From contig CBHYLN010000057.1 in the NCBI GenBank assembly GCA_966128725.1, positions 1 to 31,274 of the forward strand: 31,274 nucleotides of DNA, read 5' to 3'. Made by a program: the position numbers and the translations under genes. How positions within the stretch are numbered: the first letter of the stretch is position 1; each line of letters starts with the position of its first letter. Origin of the DNA: JAFDZV01 sp966128725. GTDB lineage: Bacteria > Bacteroidota > Ignavibacteria > OLB7. Positions 8,465-16,208 of the stretch are shown one piece after another. Under the pieces are notes generated by a model. That model was not told the DNA's origin. It saw only the letters and a list, made by a program, of their open reading frames with translations, and did not search any database.

Positions 8465-8604
8465 CCGGCTGGGCATATATCCGAAGCATATTTTTATGGC
8501 TTGATCGTGATCATGGCATTCGATATCTGATTCTTCCGATATTTGTTGCGGTGGTTGACATCAAGGTTTGCAGCACACTCGATGGATGACCGAATGTTTC
8601 GAAA

Positions 8605-8632
8605 TCCGATGTATCGGAATCAAAACATCGGA
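8605..8632. terminator. Hairpin downstream of the two-component operon
   Basis: Arms TCCGATGT (8605-8612) and ACATCGGA (8625-8632) enclose a 12-base loop, 140 bases after the response regulator stop. It has no T run, so it may be a weak terminator, an mRNA 3' end stem, or an operator. Confidence 0.3.
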
Positions 8633-9203
8633 ATACAGAGTTAAGCCAATGTCGATTCCCCGGTTCCCTGCATAGCCACGGTCGCGCGAAGCGCATAGCT
8701 GATCGATCTCCGCACTATCCGCGGGGGCAACCGATCATCGGATGAACAAAAGGGCCCGGACCTCGTCCTTTTTGTACGCTGAAAAGCCATCCAACGCATC
8801 GCGCGACCGGCTCTTATTCTCCGCCGCCACGATTCTCGAAATCACTTCCGAATTCCACGCCACTGTCCCGCGGCAGGATGCCGCCTGTTGTTCCACCAGC
8901 ACCCAGCCACGGCTTCTCCGAAGCTTGATATCACAATTGGGCTCGTATAGCAATGGATAGATCTCTCCAGCGGAGGCCTTTCCATGTGATGTCCGCCGAC
9001 CTTGCTCGGAGCCATCCCCTTGACACCTGGACGCATGCGTACATGCCCGTTGTTTGGAAACGTCGAGCGGATACGGCGATACTCTAGGATGCCGTCCGAT
9101 GCAGAGTGCAGGCCGCATGCAGGCCGATAGGAACGTCCGCGCTGTGTATCTGAGACCCCCATATCAAATGGCTGCCCCAACTCGTATGGCACTGCGGCGC
9201 TCA

Positions 9204-9252
9204 CAGGCTGTTGAAATACCTGTTGCCTCTCGGGCTGTTTCGCAACAGCCTG
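9204..9252. repeat. Ten-base inverted repeat CAGGCTGTTG / CAACAGCCTG with nested hairpin
   Basis: Outer arms at 9204-9213 and 9243-9252 are exact reverse complements 29 bases apart. The right arm also takes part in a tighter stem, GGCTGTT-TCGC-AACAGCC, at 9233-9250. Alternative pairing of one arm is typical of both attenuator-like structures and insertion-sequence ends. No transposase is present nearby. Confidence 0.4.
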
Positions 9253-9287
9253 CAAGATGGCTGAACAGGCGCGAATGAGGCGTCCTG

Positions 9288-9332
9288 TTGCACGTTTCAC
9301 TGATTGCACGTTTCACTGATTGCACGCTTCAC
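9288..9332. repeat. 16-base direct tandem repeat, 2.8 copies
   Basis: The unit TTGCACGTTTCACTGA is at 9288-9303 and 9304-9319, followed by a partial copy TTGCACGCTTCAC at 9320-9332 with one mismatch. There are no spacers, so it is not a CRISPR. It could be a replication-slippage repeat or an iterated protein-binding site; the 16-base period is not helical. Confidence 0.55.
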
Positions 9333-9979
9333 CGGGCGGCCGTGTTTGCCAGCGCCACGGGCATCGTTGATCGCGGCGCTGAATTTGCTCCGATATACGA
9401 TCAGGCGTGCAAGCAGTGATTGAATTGCACTTCGTGACAGGTCCGAAGTGTGTTCGGGATGGTCCTTTCTATCGCCTTTTGCCCGTAAATGTATTGCAAT
9501 TACGTTGCCGCCTGAAATGATTTTAGTCAGAATATTCGCGATTGATTGGTGTCATGGCAATGCCCATCCTGAAAGGACGATATTTGTGAACGCTGATTCG
9601 GATGCGGGAAATACAGCCCACGAATGTGTCAGCGATGAATGTTGTCCTGAAAGTGCTGGGGGGCGGCGGCGTGACACCGCGCCATGCAATCGCAAGTTCC
9701 TTCTGTTCGGATACCCCTGATTGAATAGTTGGCGTGACGGTCGGCATCGAACCTGGAACATGGACGGTGTTCCCATTCTGCCAGCCTTGGCGGATATGCA
9801 TGGCGCGGCGCACTGCCGCTTAATCCTCCCCAGAAGCCTCTCAAGAACGCTGTAATTCCATCGTGCGATTCACTGGTTAGCCAAGGAGCGACCATCGGGC
9901 CGTTCCGAACGCTGATTGAACGCTCTCGGTTGAATGATCGAGAGTAATACACAACTCAATGTTTCAAGGAGTAGGCGTT

Positions 9980-10555
9980 ATGTCAGGAAAGATATTTCTG
10001 TTGGCCGTATCAGGAGTGCTTGCATTGTCGATCAATGCGTCGGCCCAGATCGACTCGAATTGTGTCGAGTGTGTTGCCGCGGCTTCGGGCACGGTGATTG
10101 TTCCGCTTCGTTGTGAAGGATCGCGTGCCATGTTGCTGGGTGATAACATGCTCCGTGGGCAGACCACGGTTGTAAACGGTGTTACGCCTGGCACCCAGAC
10201 CGCTGGGTTCAAGGTTGTTGGCGACGATGAGGACTTGGTCAAGATTTGTGGTGCTTCGGCGATGCTGAGCTTCGATCTCACGCCGAATCAGCCCGGGCAC
10301 ATCGTATCAACGAGCCCCGGCCAAACGACGACCCTGACCCCCACCAACTACCAGTTCTGGACTGGCACGGGCAGCGATATCAATACCGCCGTTCAGACCA
10401 TCACGGGCATCGGCAACCCACACGGGTTGGACTACAACGAGAGCCCGGGCAACGGTTCGCGATTCTTCTACGTGGGTGCCTCGTTCATGCCGGCCGCCGA
10501 TCAGCAGCGCGGTCGTTACGAGGGTACCGTCACCTTCGATGTACAGTACTTTTAA
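9980..10555 (+). CDS. DUF4402-type secreted beta-sandwich protein, candidate fibre subunit
   Basis: 191 residues from ATG 9980, chosen over the in-frame ATG at 9959 because AAGGAG sits at 9966-9971, eight bases upstream, and the signal peptide (SGKIFLLAVSGVLALSINAS, then AQ) follows directly. The mature protein is rich in Thr, Gly and Val and ends in RFFYVGASFMPAADQQRGRY, then EGTVTFDVQYF. That ending is the glycine-tyrosine terminal strand pattern (G-x-Y-x-G-T-x-x-V-x-V-x-Y) of the DUF4402 family. DUF4402 proteins resemble spore-coat-U/fimbrial subunits and are often found beside PapD-like chaperones, as here. It is likely the major subunit of the fibre exported by the downstream usher. Two early cysteines, in NCVECVAAASG, could form a disulphide. 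It is followed by a strong hairpin, which may favour higher expression of this gene than of the assembly genes. Confidence 0.7.
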   Translation: MSGKIFLLAVSGVLALSINASAQIDSNCVECVAAASGTVIVPLRCEGSRAMLLGDNMLRGQTTVVNGVTPGTQTAGFKVVGDDEDLVKICGASAMLSFDLTPNQPGHIVSTSPGQTTTLTPTNYQFWTGTGSDINTAVQTITGIGNPHGLDYNESPGNGSRFFYVGASFMPAADQQRGRYEGTVTFDVQYF

Positions 10556-10590
10556 CCGACTGAGAAGTGGGTTATAGGTAGGTCACCGAT

Positions 10591-10628
10591 ACCGGCGAGG
10601 GATTGTGGTAACGACGTCCCTCGCCGGT
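10591..10628 (+). terminator. 12-bp perfect stem-loop after the DUF4402-type gene
   Basis: ACCGGCGAGGGA (10591-10602) pairs exactly with TCCCTCGCCGGT (10617-10628) across a 14-base loop, starting 36 bases past the stop codon. It has no T run, so it is either a Rho-type or RNA-stabilising 3' end, or a partial terminator that lowers read-through into the chaperone gene. The rest of the 305-base gap to the chaperone shows nothing else I can support. Confidence 0.6.
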
Positions 10629-10860
10629 CCGGAGGCCGGCAAGCGCCGACGGATCGGAAGAGTATGTGTCCTTCACCCCGCGGAAACGTGGAGTTGCCCC
10701 CGCCTCCCGCGGCTTCCCGCCGAATATTGTCGCCCACTCCCCCGCGAAAGGAGCTGCGCGGCAATCGGTTTTTCCCGAGAAATGGTGCTGCGGTGCGATG
10801 CAGCCAACTGCACACCTGACGGCGCTTGAATATCGGATCGTGTATACTTCTATCCGGATA

Positions 10861-11778
10861 ATGATGATGACCGCCCACCGTTTTCGTTTCCTCGCTTCGC
10901 TTCGTCTCGCGCTTCTGCTCGGTATCATTTTGCCCGCGCTGCTGATTGCAGGCCTTGTGACTTCAGGAACGCTTCGCGCGCAGATTTCGATTTCACCGAA
11001 GCGTATTCTGTTGTCGGCGCACGAACGTTCCTCGGAATTGATCATCTCCAACAGCGGGCCCATACCCTTCGAGGTTACCGCCGAGATATCCGACCGTCGG
11101 TTGCACAGCGATTCCACCGGTCGTGAGTGGTACGATACCACGGCGACGCCAGATGAAGTGTTGCACTCCTGCCAGCGATGGGTGAAGGTTTTTCCCAAGC
11201 GTTTCATACTGCCACCGAATTCAACCCGCAAAATCAGGGTCCTGGCGGCGCCGACAGGCGAGTTGGCCGATGGTGAGTATGTGGGACGGTTGATGCTGGC
11301 TTCGGTGCGCGCCGAAACCCAGCGTCTGGATTCGGTTGATACCAGCAGAATTGAAGTGGACCTCCGATTTCGCATGAACATGATTCTGCAGGTGGTGTAC
11401 CGTAAAGGGGAGGTAAACACCGGGGTACGGATCGACGATGCCGCGGCGATGCGTTTCGACAGCGGAGCCTACGTGGTTGTCGGAGTTTCCTGGCTTGGCA
11501 ATGCCGCCTACCGCGGGGTGCTTTCGTCGGTGGTCAGAACGGAGGATGGTAGAAAGCTGGACAGCGTCATGACACCGTACATCGTCGAATTCTCAAAACT
11601 GTACCAGCGCCTGCGCCTGCCAGATGTGCCGGATGGACGCTACGAGCTTACGCTGGAGTCGCGAGCGGAGCTGCCGGGCAGCGCATCCGAGCTGGTACTG
11701 CCGGCGCCGTTGGTACGCAGTACCTATACACTGGTATTCGACGATGCCAGCATTGTCCTCACACGGAAGGATTTCTAG
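10861..11778 (+). CDS. PapD-like periplasmic fimbrial chaperone
   Basis: 305 residues if the first of three consecutive ATGs (10861, 10864, 10867) is used. No good Shine-Dalgarno is visible, so the start is uncertain by a few codons. The frame is also open upstream to 10666, but that part is not protein-like. A long N-terminal segment with a hydrophobic core (LALLLGIILPALLIAGLVTS) ends near AQ at about 41. The mature part has the PapD order: ISPKRILLSAHERSSELIISN as the first strands, WVKVFPKRFILPPNSTRKIR as the G1-like motif, then LADGEYVGRLMLAS. A second Ig-like domain follows. Family members hold unfolded pilus subunits in the periplasm by donating a strand and deliver them to the usher. 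It lies between a DUF4402-type subunit and a second subunit-like gene, ten bases before the latter. Confidence 0.75.
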   Translation: MMMTAHRFRFLASLRLALLLGIILPALLIAGLVTSGTLRAQISISPKRILLSAHERSSELIISNSGPIPFEVTAEISDRRLHSDSTGREWYDTTATPDEVLHSCQRWVKVFPKRFILPPNSTRKIRVLAAPTGELADGEYVGRLMLASVRAETQRLDSVDTSRIEVDLRFRMNMILQVVYRKGEVNTGVRIDDAAAMRFDSGAYVVVGVSWLGNAAYRGVLSSVVRTEDGRKLDSVMTPYIVEFSKLYQRLRLPDVPDGRYELTLESRAELPGSASELVLPAPLVRSTYTLVFDDASIVLTRKDF

Positions 11779-11788
11779 GAGAGATATC

Positions 11789-12364
11789 ATGATTCTTTTT
11801 ACCAGGCAACGTATCCGTTCGGTGCGCGCGGTTGTGGTGGGTGTGGCTGTCTCGTGTTTCGACTTGTCCGCGGTTGGCCAACAGACCCAACTGGCCGCGC
11901 AAAGCATGACCTACGGGGTTCCCCGGGTGACGGTCACCAGCGAACTGTCGGTGGGTAATCTGTATCGGCATGGAACGGCGATTGTGGACAAGCGCAGTGC
12001 GCAGGCGGCACAATACGAGGTACGAGGCCTCAAGGGGCGTTGGGCTCGGCTTTCGGTGTATCCTATGGATCTCCGATCCGATCGTGGAAGCGACCGAATG
12101 TCGTTGCATATCCAGCCATCGGATTGTGCTCTCAGCATCGACGGCGGCACCACATGGCGTCCGTTTTCCTCCGGGCTTTTGCACGAGGATCTCATGTTCC
12201 CAACCACCAGCGATCGCCTGCTGATATCTGTTGTGCTGGTGCGGATCGGTGCAAGCGTTACGTGTGATGTTCTGCAAAGCCGCGGTGACTATCACGGTGG
12301 CATCATGCTGCTGGCCGAATATCTCCCGGTCCAGGACAACATGATCGAGCTTTTTCACAGGTGA
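11789..12364 (+). CDS. Secreted protein, probable minor fibre subunit
   Basis: 191 residues from ATG 11789; AGGAGAG at 11777-11783 overlaps the chaperone stop codon. The N-terminus (TRQRIRSVRAVVVGVAVSCF, then DLSAVGQQ) is a plausible though weak signal peptide. I do not recognise the family with certainty. The protein is beta-rich and ends in RGDYHGGIMLLAEYLPVQ, which resembles the terminal strand of the DUF4402-type protein upstream (GRYEGTVTFDVQY). It has two cysteines about 50 residues apart (in SDCALSI and TCDVLQS). The inferred role is a tip or adaptor subunit of the fibre. Its stop overlaps the usher start by four bases (GTGA), so the two are translationally coupled. Confidence 0.6.
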   Translation: MILFTRQRIRSVRAVVVGVAVSCFDLSAVGQQTQLAAQSMTYGVPRVTVTSELSVGNLYRHGTAIVDKRSAQAAQYEVRGLKGRWARLSVYPMDLRSDRGSDRMSLHIQPSDCALSIDGGTTWRPFSSGLLHEDLMFPTTSDRLLISVVLVRIGASVTCDVLQSRGDYHGGIMLLAEYLPVQDNMIELFHR

Positions 12365-15114
12365 AAAGGCTGCCTTTCATAGCTGTTCTGTTGCTGCCAA
12401 CCATCGTACTGTCGGCCATCCTGTTGTCGGCGTTCCTGCTGCCGGCCGGGGCGCTTATGGCGCAGGTGCCGACACCATCCGACGGGACCACAATCGTGGT
12501 GCCGGAGGAAGGCATCGTGAAGTTCGAGATTACCGGCGTTGGATCCCTTGATATGGTTGCCCTGCTTGTCGGTGATACGCTCCTGCTCCCGTTCGGCGCC
12601 GTATCGGACTTCCTGAGCATCGAACACCACACATCGGCCAACCTGGATACCATCAGCGGCGAATTGCCGGTTGGCATGCCGTTCATGATTGTTCGTTCGG
12701 CGAGCATCTGTACATACCGTGGCCGATCCGAGCCGTTCGACAGGTCGTTGGTGCGCGTTGTTGACGGTGTTGTCTATGTGGAGCGGGGATTGCTCGGCAC
12801 ATGTTACGGCATCCAGCTCGCGTTCGATTCCGCATCGATTATCGTCCGGATGCCTGCGTCGCTCAAGGTTCCGGCCGTTACGCGCTTTCAGAAATCGAAA
12901 CGTTATGCCGCGCTGGCGATGGGGCGATCGCCGCAGGACGCGGATGGTGCCGTGGCCACGCCCATCGATCGGCAATTGCTTGGTGGCATTGCGCTCGATT
13001 GGTCGTTGGCCAGCGCCTATCAAAACGGCGTTACTCCCACCGGGTACGGCTTCTTCAGGGCGGGTGGTCCGTTGCTGTTCGGTGTGTTCGATGTCAACGG
13101 CGTCGGCACGTATAACAGGGCCAGCAACAGCCCGTTCTCGCTGGCGTTGGGGTCATGGCAATGGCAGTTTCTCCTACCGGACTTCTCGGCGTTGCGGCGC
13201 ATTACCGTGGGCGGCATTGCCTATGCCGGCCATCAGCGCCTGTCGGCCGAGATCTCGAACATGCCAACGGTTGGTCGGTACGATTTTACCATGCACACCA
13301 TATCCGGGCATGCCACGCCCGGCTGGACCGCCGAACTGTATGATGGTTCCGCACTGCTTCAGATAATGCTTGTTGATTCCAATGGCAGGTATCAATTCGA
13401 GGTGCCGCTTGGGTATTCGCCAACCACACTGACCGTGCAAGCGATTGGGCCACACGGCGAACAGGAAACCACGATCTCGCGTCTGGAGATTCATCACAGC
13501 CAGGTGCCACCTGGCATGCTGGATTACACCGCGCGAATGAGCGTGGATGGCCTGGCGCGCACCGATGCGGTCGACGGGGTGGCGATGCTTCGCGCCGGCA
13601 TTGCCGAATGGCTTACCATCGGCGCCGATCTCAGGATGCATTCCTCCTCGCGAGCCAGCATCGGCCTGGACAGCATCGAGCCTGTCTGGCATGTGCTTAC
13701 GTGGCTGGGGGCGTCGGCGCAACTGGGGCTCAGCTACGCCTCGAAGCGGCGGATTCTGGGCGGCGAGTTCGGGTATACGTTCCCGGGCGAGACATCGCTG
13801 CGCCTTACGCTCGAGGGGTATTCGCTGGCCGAACATGCCATCGCGGCCAGCGGCAACATTAACCTGCCGCTGGGTACGGTTGCGCTGAATCTCAACAGCC
13901 GATATCTCGCACGCGACGGGAGCAGCCGTCTGGAGGCAACGCCTCAGGTGGTTGTCTACGTGGGGGGTGTCGGGATCACGGCCGCGACGAATTTCCTCTG
14001 GGCCGATACCGACAGTCTTCGCACCGAACTCCGCACCGAGCTGCGTACCCCCCCGTACCATGGGTTTGTTTCGTCGTGGTTGCGGGTTTCGTATTCGCCG
14101 TTTCAAAGCCTGTACCTGTCGGCCGGTGGCACGCTGGATCATCGCTCGGGCATTGTGGCCAAGGCCGATATCTCAAGCTCCTATTATCTGGGCCCGTTTG
14201 CGCGCGTGGGGGTTGCCTACGCTGTTGACTCGATGAAGCTGCGCGAAGGCACGCTGCGTTCGCAAGTGGGGCTTACGCTGCTCAACCGCGCGGTGTATCT
14301 CGCGATTGGCTACAGCATCCCGCACATGGAATGGAAGCGGGGCGGGTTCACAGCCGATCTGCGATGCGACCTTGGATTCGGCAGGCTTCGTGGCCAAACT
14401 ATTCATTCCGATGGGCACACATCGGGGGTCACCACCTTCGATGGCGGCTTGCTTATCTCGGCTGCGGGGATCGAGACACGGAACGATCCTACGGTGGGCC
14501 GGGGGGCAATTGTCGTGCGGGCATTTTCCGACGACAATGCCAACGGGATTTGGGACTCGAACGAGCTGGAGCTTGGCGCGTTCAAGGCCTCGATCGCCTA
14601 CCGCTCGATGGAAATGATGAGCAGGACCGGTGAGTTCTACAACGTTACCCCGGATGCGGACTATCTGGTAACCGTGGATCGTTGGGCCTTCGCGGGCCGT
14701 GAGTTGTTTCCGCGACGCTCGGCATTCCGCGTGTACACCATGGCGAGCACCGTCACCATCGTGGATGTTGCCTTCGCGCCCGGATTTGATGTGGTTGGCA
14801 GTGGCCAGGTGGTGTTGTCCGATGGAACCATCGGCGGCAACAGCTATCTACAGGCGCTGAACGCGTTGCCGGTGCGACTGGTTGCCGTTGACGGCACGGC
14901 CGAGTTCGATGGTGAGATGTTTGGAGATGGCTCGATGGTGTTCCTTGGTGTTTCGGCCGGCGAATACCGGTTGGATGCCAACGAGCACGTGCTGGCCGAG
15001 CGAGGGTTACGCCAGCGTAATCGCGATACCACGTTTGTGCTTGCCGCGGCCCAGCGGAGAAATCCGCCGGTGCAATTCGAGATGGTGGCTGCTGGATCGG
15101 ACCGTGGGAGGTGA
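12361..15114 (+). CDS. Usher-like outer membrane assembly protein
   Basis: 917 residues from GTG 12361, coupled to the upstream gene. The signal peptide is residues 1-35 (ends PAGALMAQ). The length and the beta-rich middle suit an outer membrane usher. The clearest link is at about residues 305-375: YDFTMHTISGHATPGWTAEL is followed by YDGSALLQIMLVDSNGRYQF and ending GPHGEQET. This matches the usher signature P-G-W-x-x-E-L-Y-x-x-x-x-L-x-x-x-x-x-D-x-x-G-x-Y-x-F and its GP-x-GE end. Residues about 720-735 (FSDDNANGIWDSNELELG) form a dockerin/EF-hand-like calcium loop, also seen in divergent ushers. Barrel strands with alternating Tyr, Leu and Gly fill 390-710. Family role: the pore through which chaperone-held subunits are threaded to the surface. 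It is divergent from FimD/PapC, and no typical N-terminal chaperone-binding motif could be picked out by eye. A small in-protein repeat (RTELRTELRT) lies near 14020-14050. Confidence 0.68.
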   Translation: MKRLPFIAVLLLPTIVLSAILLSAFLLPAGALMAQVPTPSDGTTIVVPEEGIVKFEITGVGSLDMVALLVGDTLLLPFGAVSDFLSIEHHTSANLDTISGELPVGMPFMIVRSASICTYRGRSEPFDRSLVRVVDGVVYVERGLLGTCYGIQLAFDSASIIVRMPASLKVPAVTRFQKSKRYAALAMGRSPQDADGAVATPIDRQLLGGIALDWSLASAYQNGVTPTGYGFFRAGGPLLFGVFDVNGVGTYNRASNSPFSLALGSWQWQFLLPDFSALRRITVGGIAYAGHQRLSAEISNMPTVGRYDFTMHTISGHATPGWTAELYDGSALLQIMLVDSNGRYQFEVPLGYSPTTLTVQAIGPHGEQETTISRLEIHHSQVPPGMLDYTARMSVDGLARTDAVDGVAMLRAGIAEWLTIGADLRMHSSSRASIGLDSIEPVWHVLTWLGASAQLGLSYASKRRILGGEFGYTFPGETSLRLTLEGYSLAEHAIAASGNINLPLGTVALNLNSRYLARDGSSRLEATPQVVVYVGGVGITAATNFLWADTDSLRTELRTELRTPPYHGFVSSWLRVSYSPFQSLYLSAGGTLDHRSGIVAKADISSSYYLGPFARVGVAYAVDSMKLREGTLRSQVGLTLLNRAVYLAIGYSIPHMEWKRGGFTADLRCDLGFGRLRGQTIHSDGHTSGVTTFDGGLLISAAGIETRNDPTVGRGAIVVRAFSDDNANGIWDSNELELGAFKASIAYRSMEMMSRTGEFYNVTPDADYLVTVDRWAFAGRELFPRRSAFRVYTMASTVTIVDVAFAPGFDVVGSGQVVLSDGTIGGNSYLQALNALPVRLVAVDGTAEFDGEMFGDGSMVFLGVSAGEYRLDANEHVLAERGLRQRNRDTTFVLAAAQRRNPPVQFEMVAAGSDRGR

Positions 15115-15166
15115 CGCTCGGCGCATCAAACGCTGAAGCGCCGACAGACAATCAGGAGATGATCCG

Positions 15167-15772
15167 ATGCCGACACGACGCCGGGGCGAGCCGTTGGGGC
15201 GTGGGCGGCCAGGCTTGGTAATCGGCGCATCGCCGGTTGCCGGGTTGTATCGGCAATACCATGATCGGTTGTGGAGGTATGCTCGGCGACTGATGGGGGA
15301 TCGCGACAAGGCCGATGACGTGATGCAGGAGATGTGGGAGCGTGTGTTGCGCCGCTGGCCCAAGGGTGTTGGCATGCCGGAGTCGCCGATTGGGTTGCTG
15401 TTTACGATTGTCAGAAATCTGTGCATCGACACCAAGCGGCGCGAGGCGCTGTACGAGCCGCTTAGCGTGGTAACCGAGAATAATTTGCCGGCGTTCGAGA
15501 TCCCGGAGCCGGCATCGCGCGAGGAACTTCTGTCGCTGGGGCTTGCGCGGCTAAGGCCCGCGCATCGCGAGGTGCTTGTGCTGTATCTGGCCGGCTATTC
15601 GGTTCAGGAGATCGCGCGCATCTCGGGGCGGCCGGAGGGGGCCGTGAAAAGCCTTGCGTGGCGTGCCCGGCTAAAGCTACGCACGGTGCTTGCGGCGGAG
15701 CTTGAGCGCGAACGCATAACGGCCAGCCGATCGGCGAGCCGCGCGTATCGCGGGGGAGGCCCGCCCGCATAA
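15167..15772 (+). CDS. ECF-type RNA polymerase sigma factor
   Basis: 201 residues; AGGAG at 15154-15158, eight bases before ATG 15167. Region 2 is clear at about 27-60 (LYRQYHDRLWRYARRLMGDR, then KADDVMQEMWERV), and region 4 at about 125-170 (LRPAHREVLVLYLAGYSVQE, then GRPEGAVKSLAWRARLKLR). Sigma-70 region 3 is absent, as in ECF factors. The first 20 residues are basic and probably disordered. It begins 53 bases after the usher and may share its transcript. No anti-sigma gene follows, which is unusual. The inferred role is to direct polymerase to envelope or surface genes, possibly this locus or the adhesin operon that starts 436 bases later. Confidence 0.88.
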   Translation: MPTRRRGEPLGRGRPGLVIGASPVAGLYRQYHDRLWRYARRLMGDRDKADDVMQEMWERVLRRWPKGVGMPESPIGLLFTIVRNLCIDTKRREALYEPLSVVTENNLPAFEIPEPASREELLSLGLARLRPAHREVLVLYLAGYSVQEIARISGRPEGAVKSLAWRARLKLRTVLAAELERERITASRSASRAYRGGGPPA

Positions 15773-16208
15773 TGGGTGGGGCGATGTATACGGCCGGCGC
15801 GGCCGATACCGCGCTTGATGGCTCGGCAGGGCACACCAGCCTGTGTTGGACGTACGCCGCGGTATGCACCGGGGAGCATCGCGCACGCGGTTGTTACAAA
15901 TAACCCTGCACCAAAATCGTGACCACCGCACCCGCTGGATCGTATTGATTATACGAGCGGTTGTAATCGTCTGTGCCCAAACGCATCATCAGGGGGCGCG
16001 ACGCCGGGTGTCCAGAACGAGGTCCGTTCAACCTCCCGCTACCATCCGTTCACATTCCTTTCGTACAACACGTCCGCCGGCATCGCGCCCGCCGATTGTC
16101 CATCGGTTCAGGCATGTGGCGCATGCTTCCGCGCGAACACCGGCTATGGTGGGAACTCCTGGTTGAGTTCCTTCCCTCACAACTATGCGGCTGGAGAAAG
16201 AGAAGCCG
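15773..16208. other. Intergenic region upstream of the adhesin operon
   Basis: 436 bases with no supported gene. It should contain the promoter of the adhesin/OmpA operon. An inverted repeat lies at 16152-16171, 38 bases before the adhesin start. No other structure stands out. Confidence 0.45.
16152..16171. promoter_or_regulatory. Inverted repeat GGAACTC-N6-GAGTTCC upstream of the adhesin
   Basis: Seven-base arms at 16152-16158 and 16165-16171. At 38 bases from the start codon it would sit in the 5' leader or overlap the promoter. It is a candidate operator, or a leader hairpin that affects translation. No factor can be named. Confidence 0.4.

Larger units (their letters stand above)
8465..9979. 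other. 1.5 kb gene-poor region with repeats
   Basis: No convincing gene. Open frames on both strands lack ribosome binding sites and recognisable protein character. The region holds a hairpin at 8605-8632 (TCCGATGT / ACATCGGA), an inverted repeat at 9204-9252, a 16-base tandem repeat at 9288-9332, and an 84-codon open stretch on the minus strand (9297-9551) that has no usable start codon. The combination suggests a decayed gene or mobile element remnant; this is a guess. The promoter of the DUF4402-type gene must lie in the last 150 bases or so. Confidence 0.5.

Noticed and set aside
9288..9332. 16-base repeats considered as a CRISPR remnant
   Set aside because: Units are directly adjacent with no spacers.
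9297..9551. 84-codon open stretch on the minus strand with a protein-like central part
   Set aside because: No ATG, GTG or TTG start near its beginning and no family match by eye. It may be a decayed gene but cannot be called.
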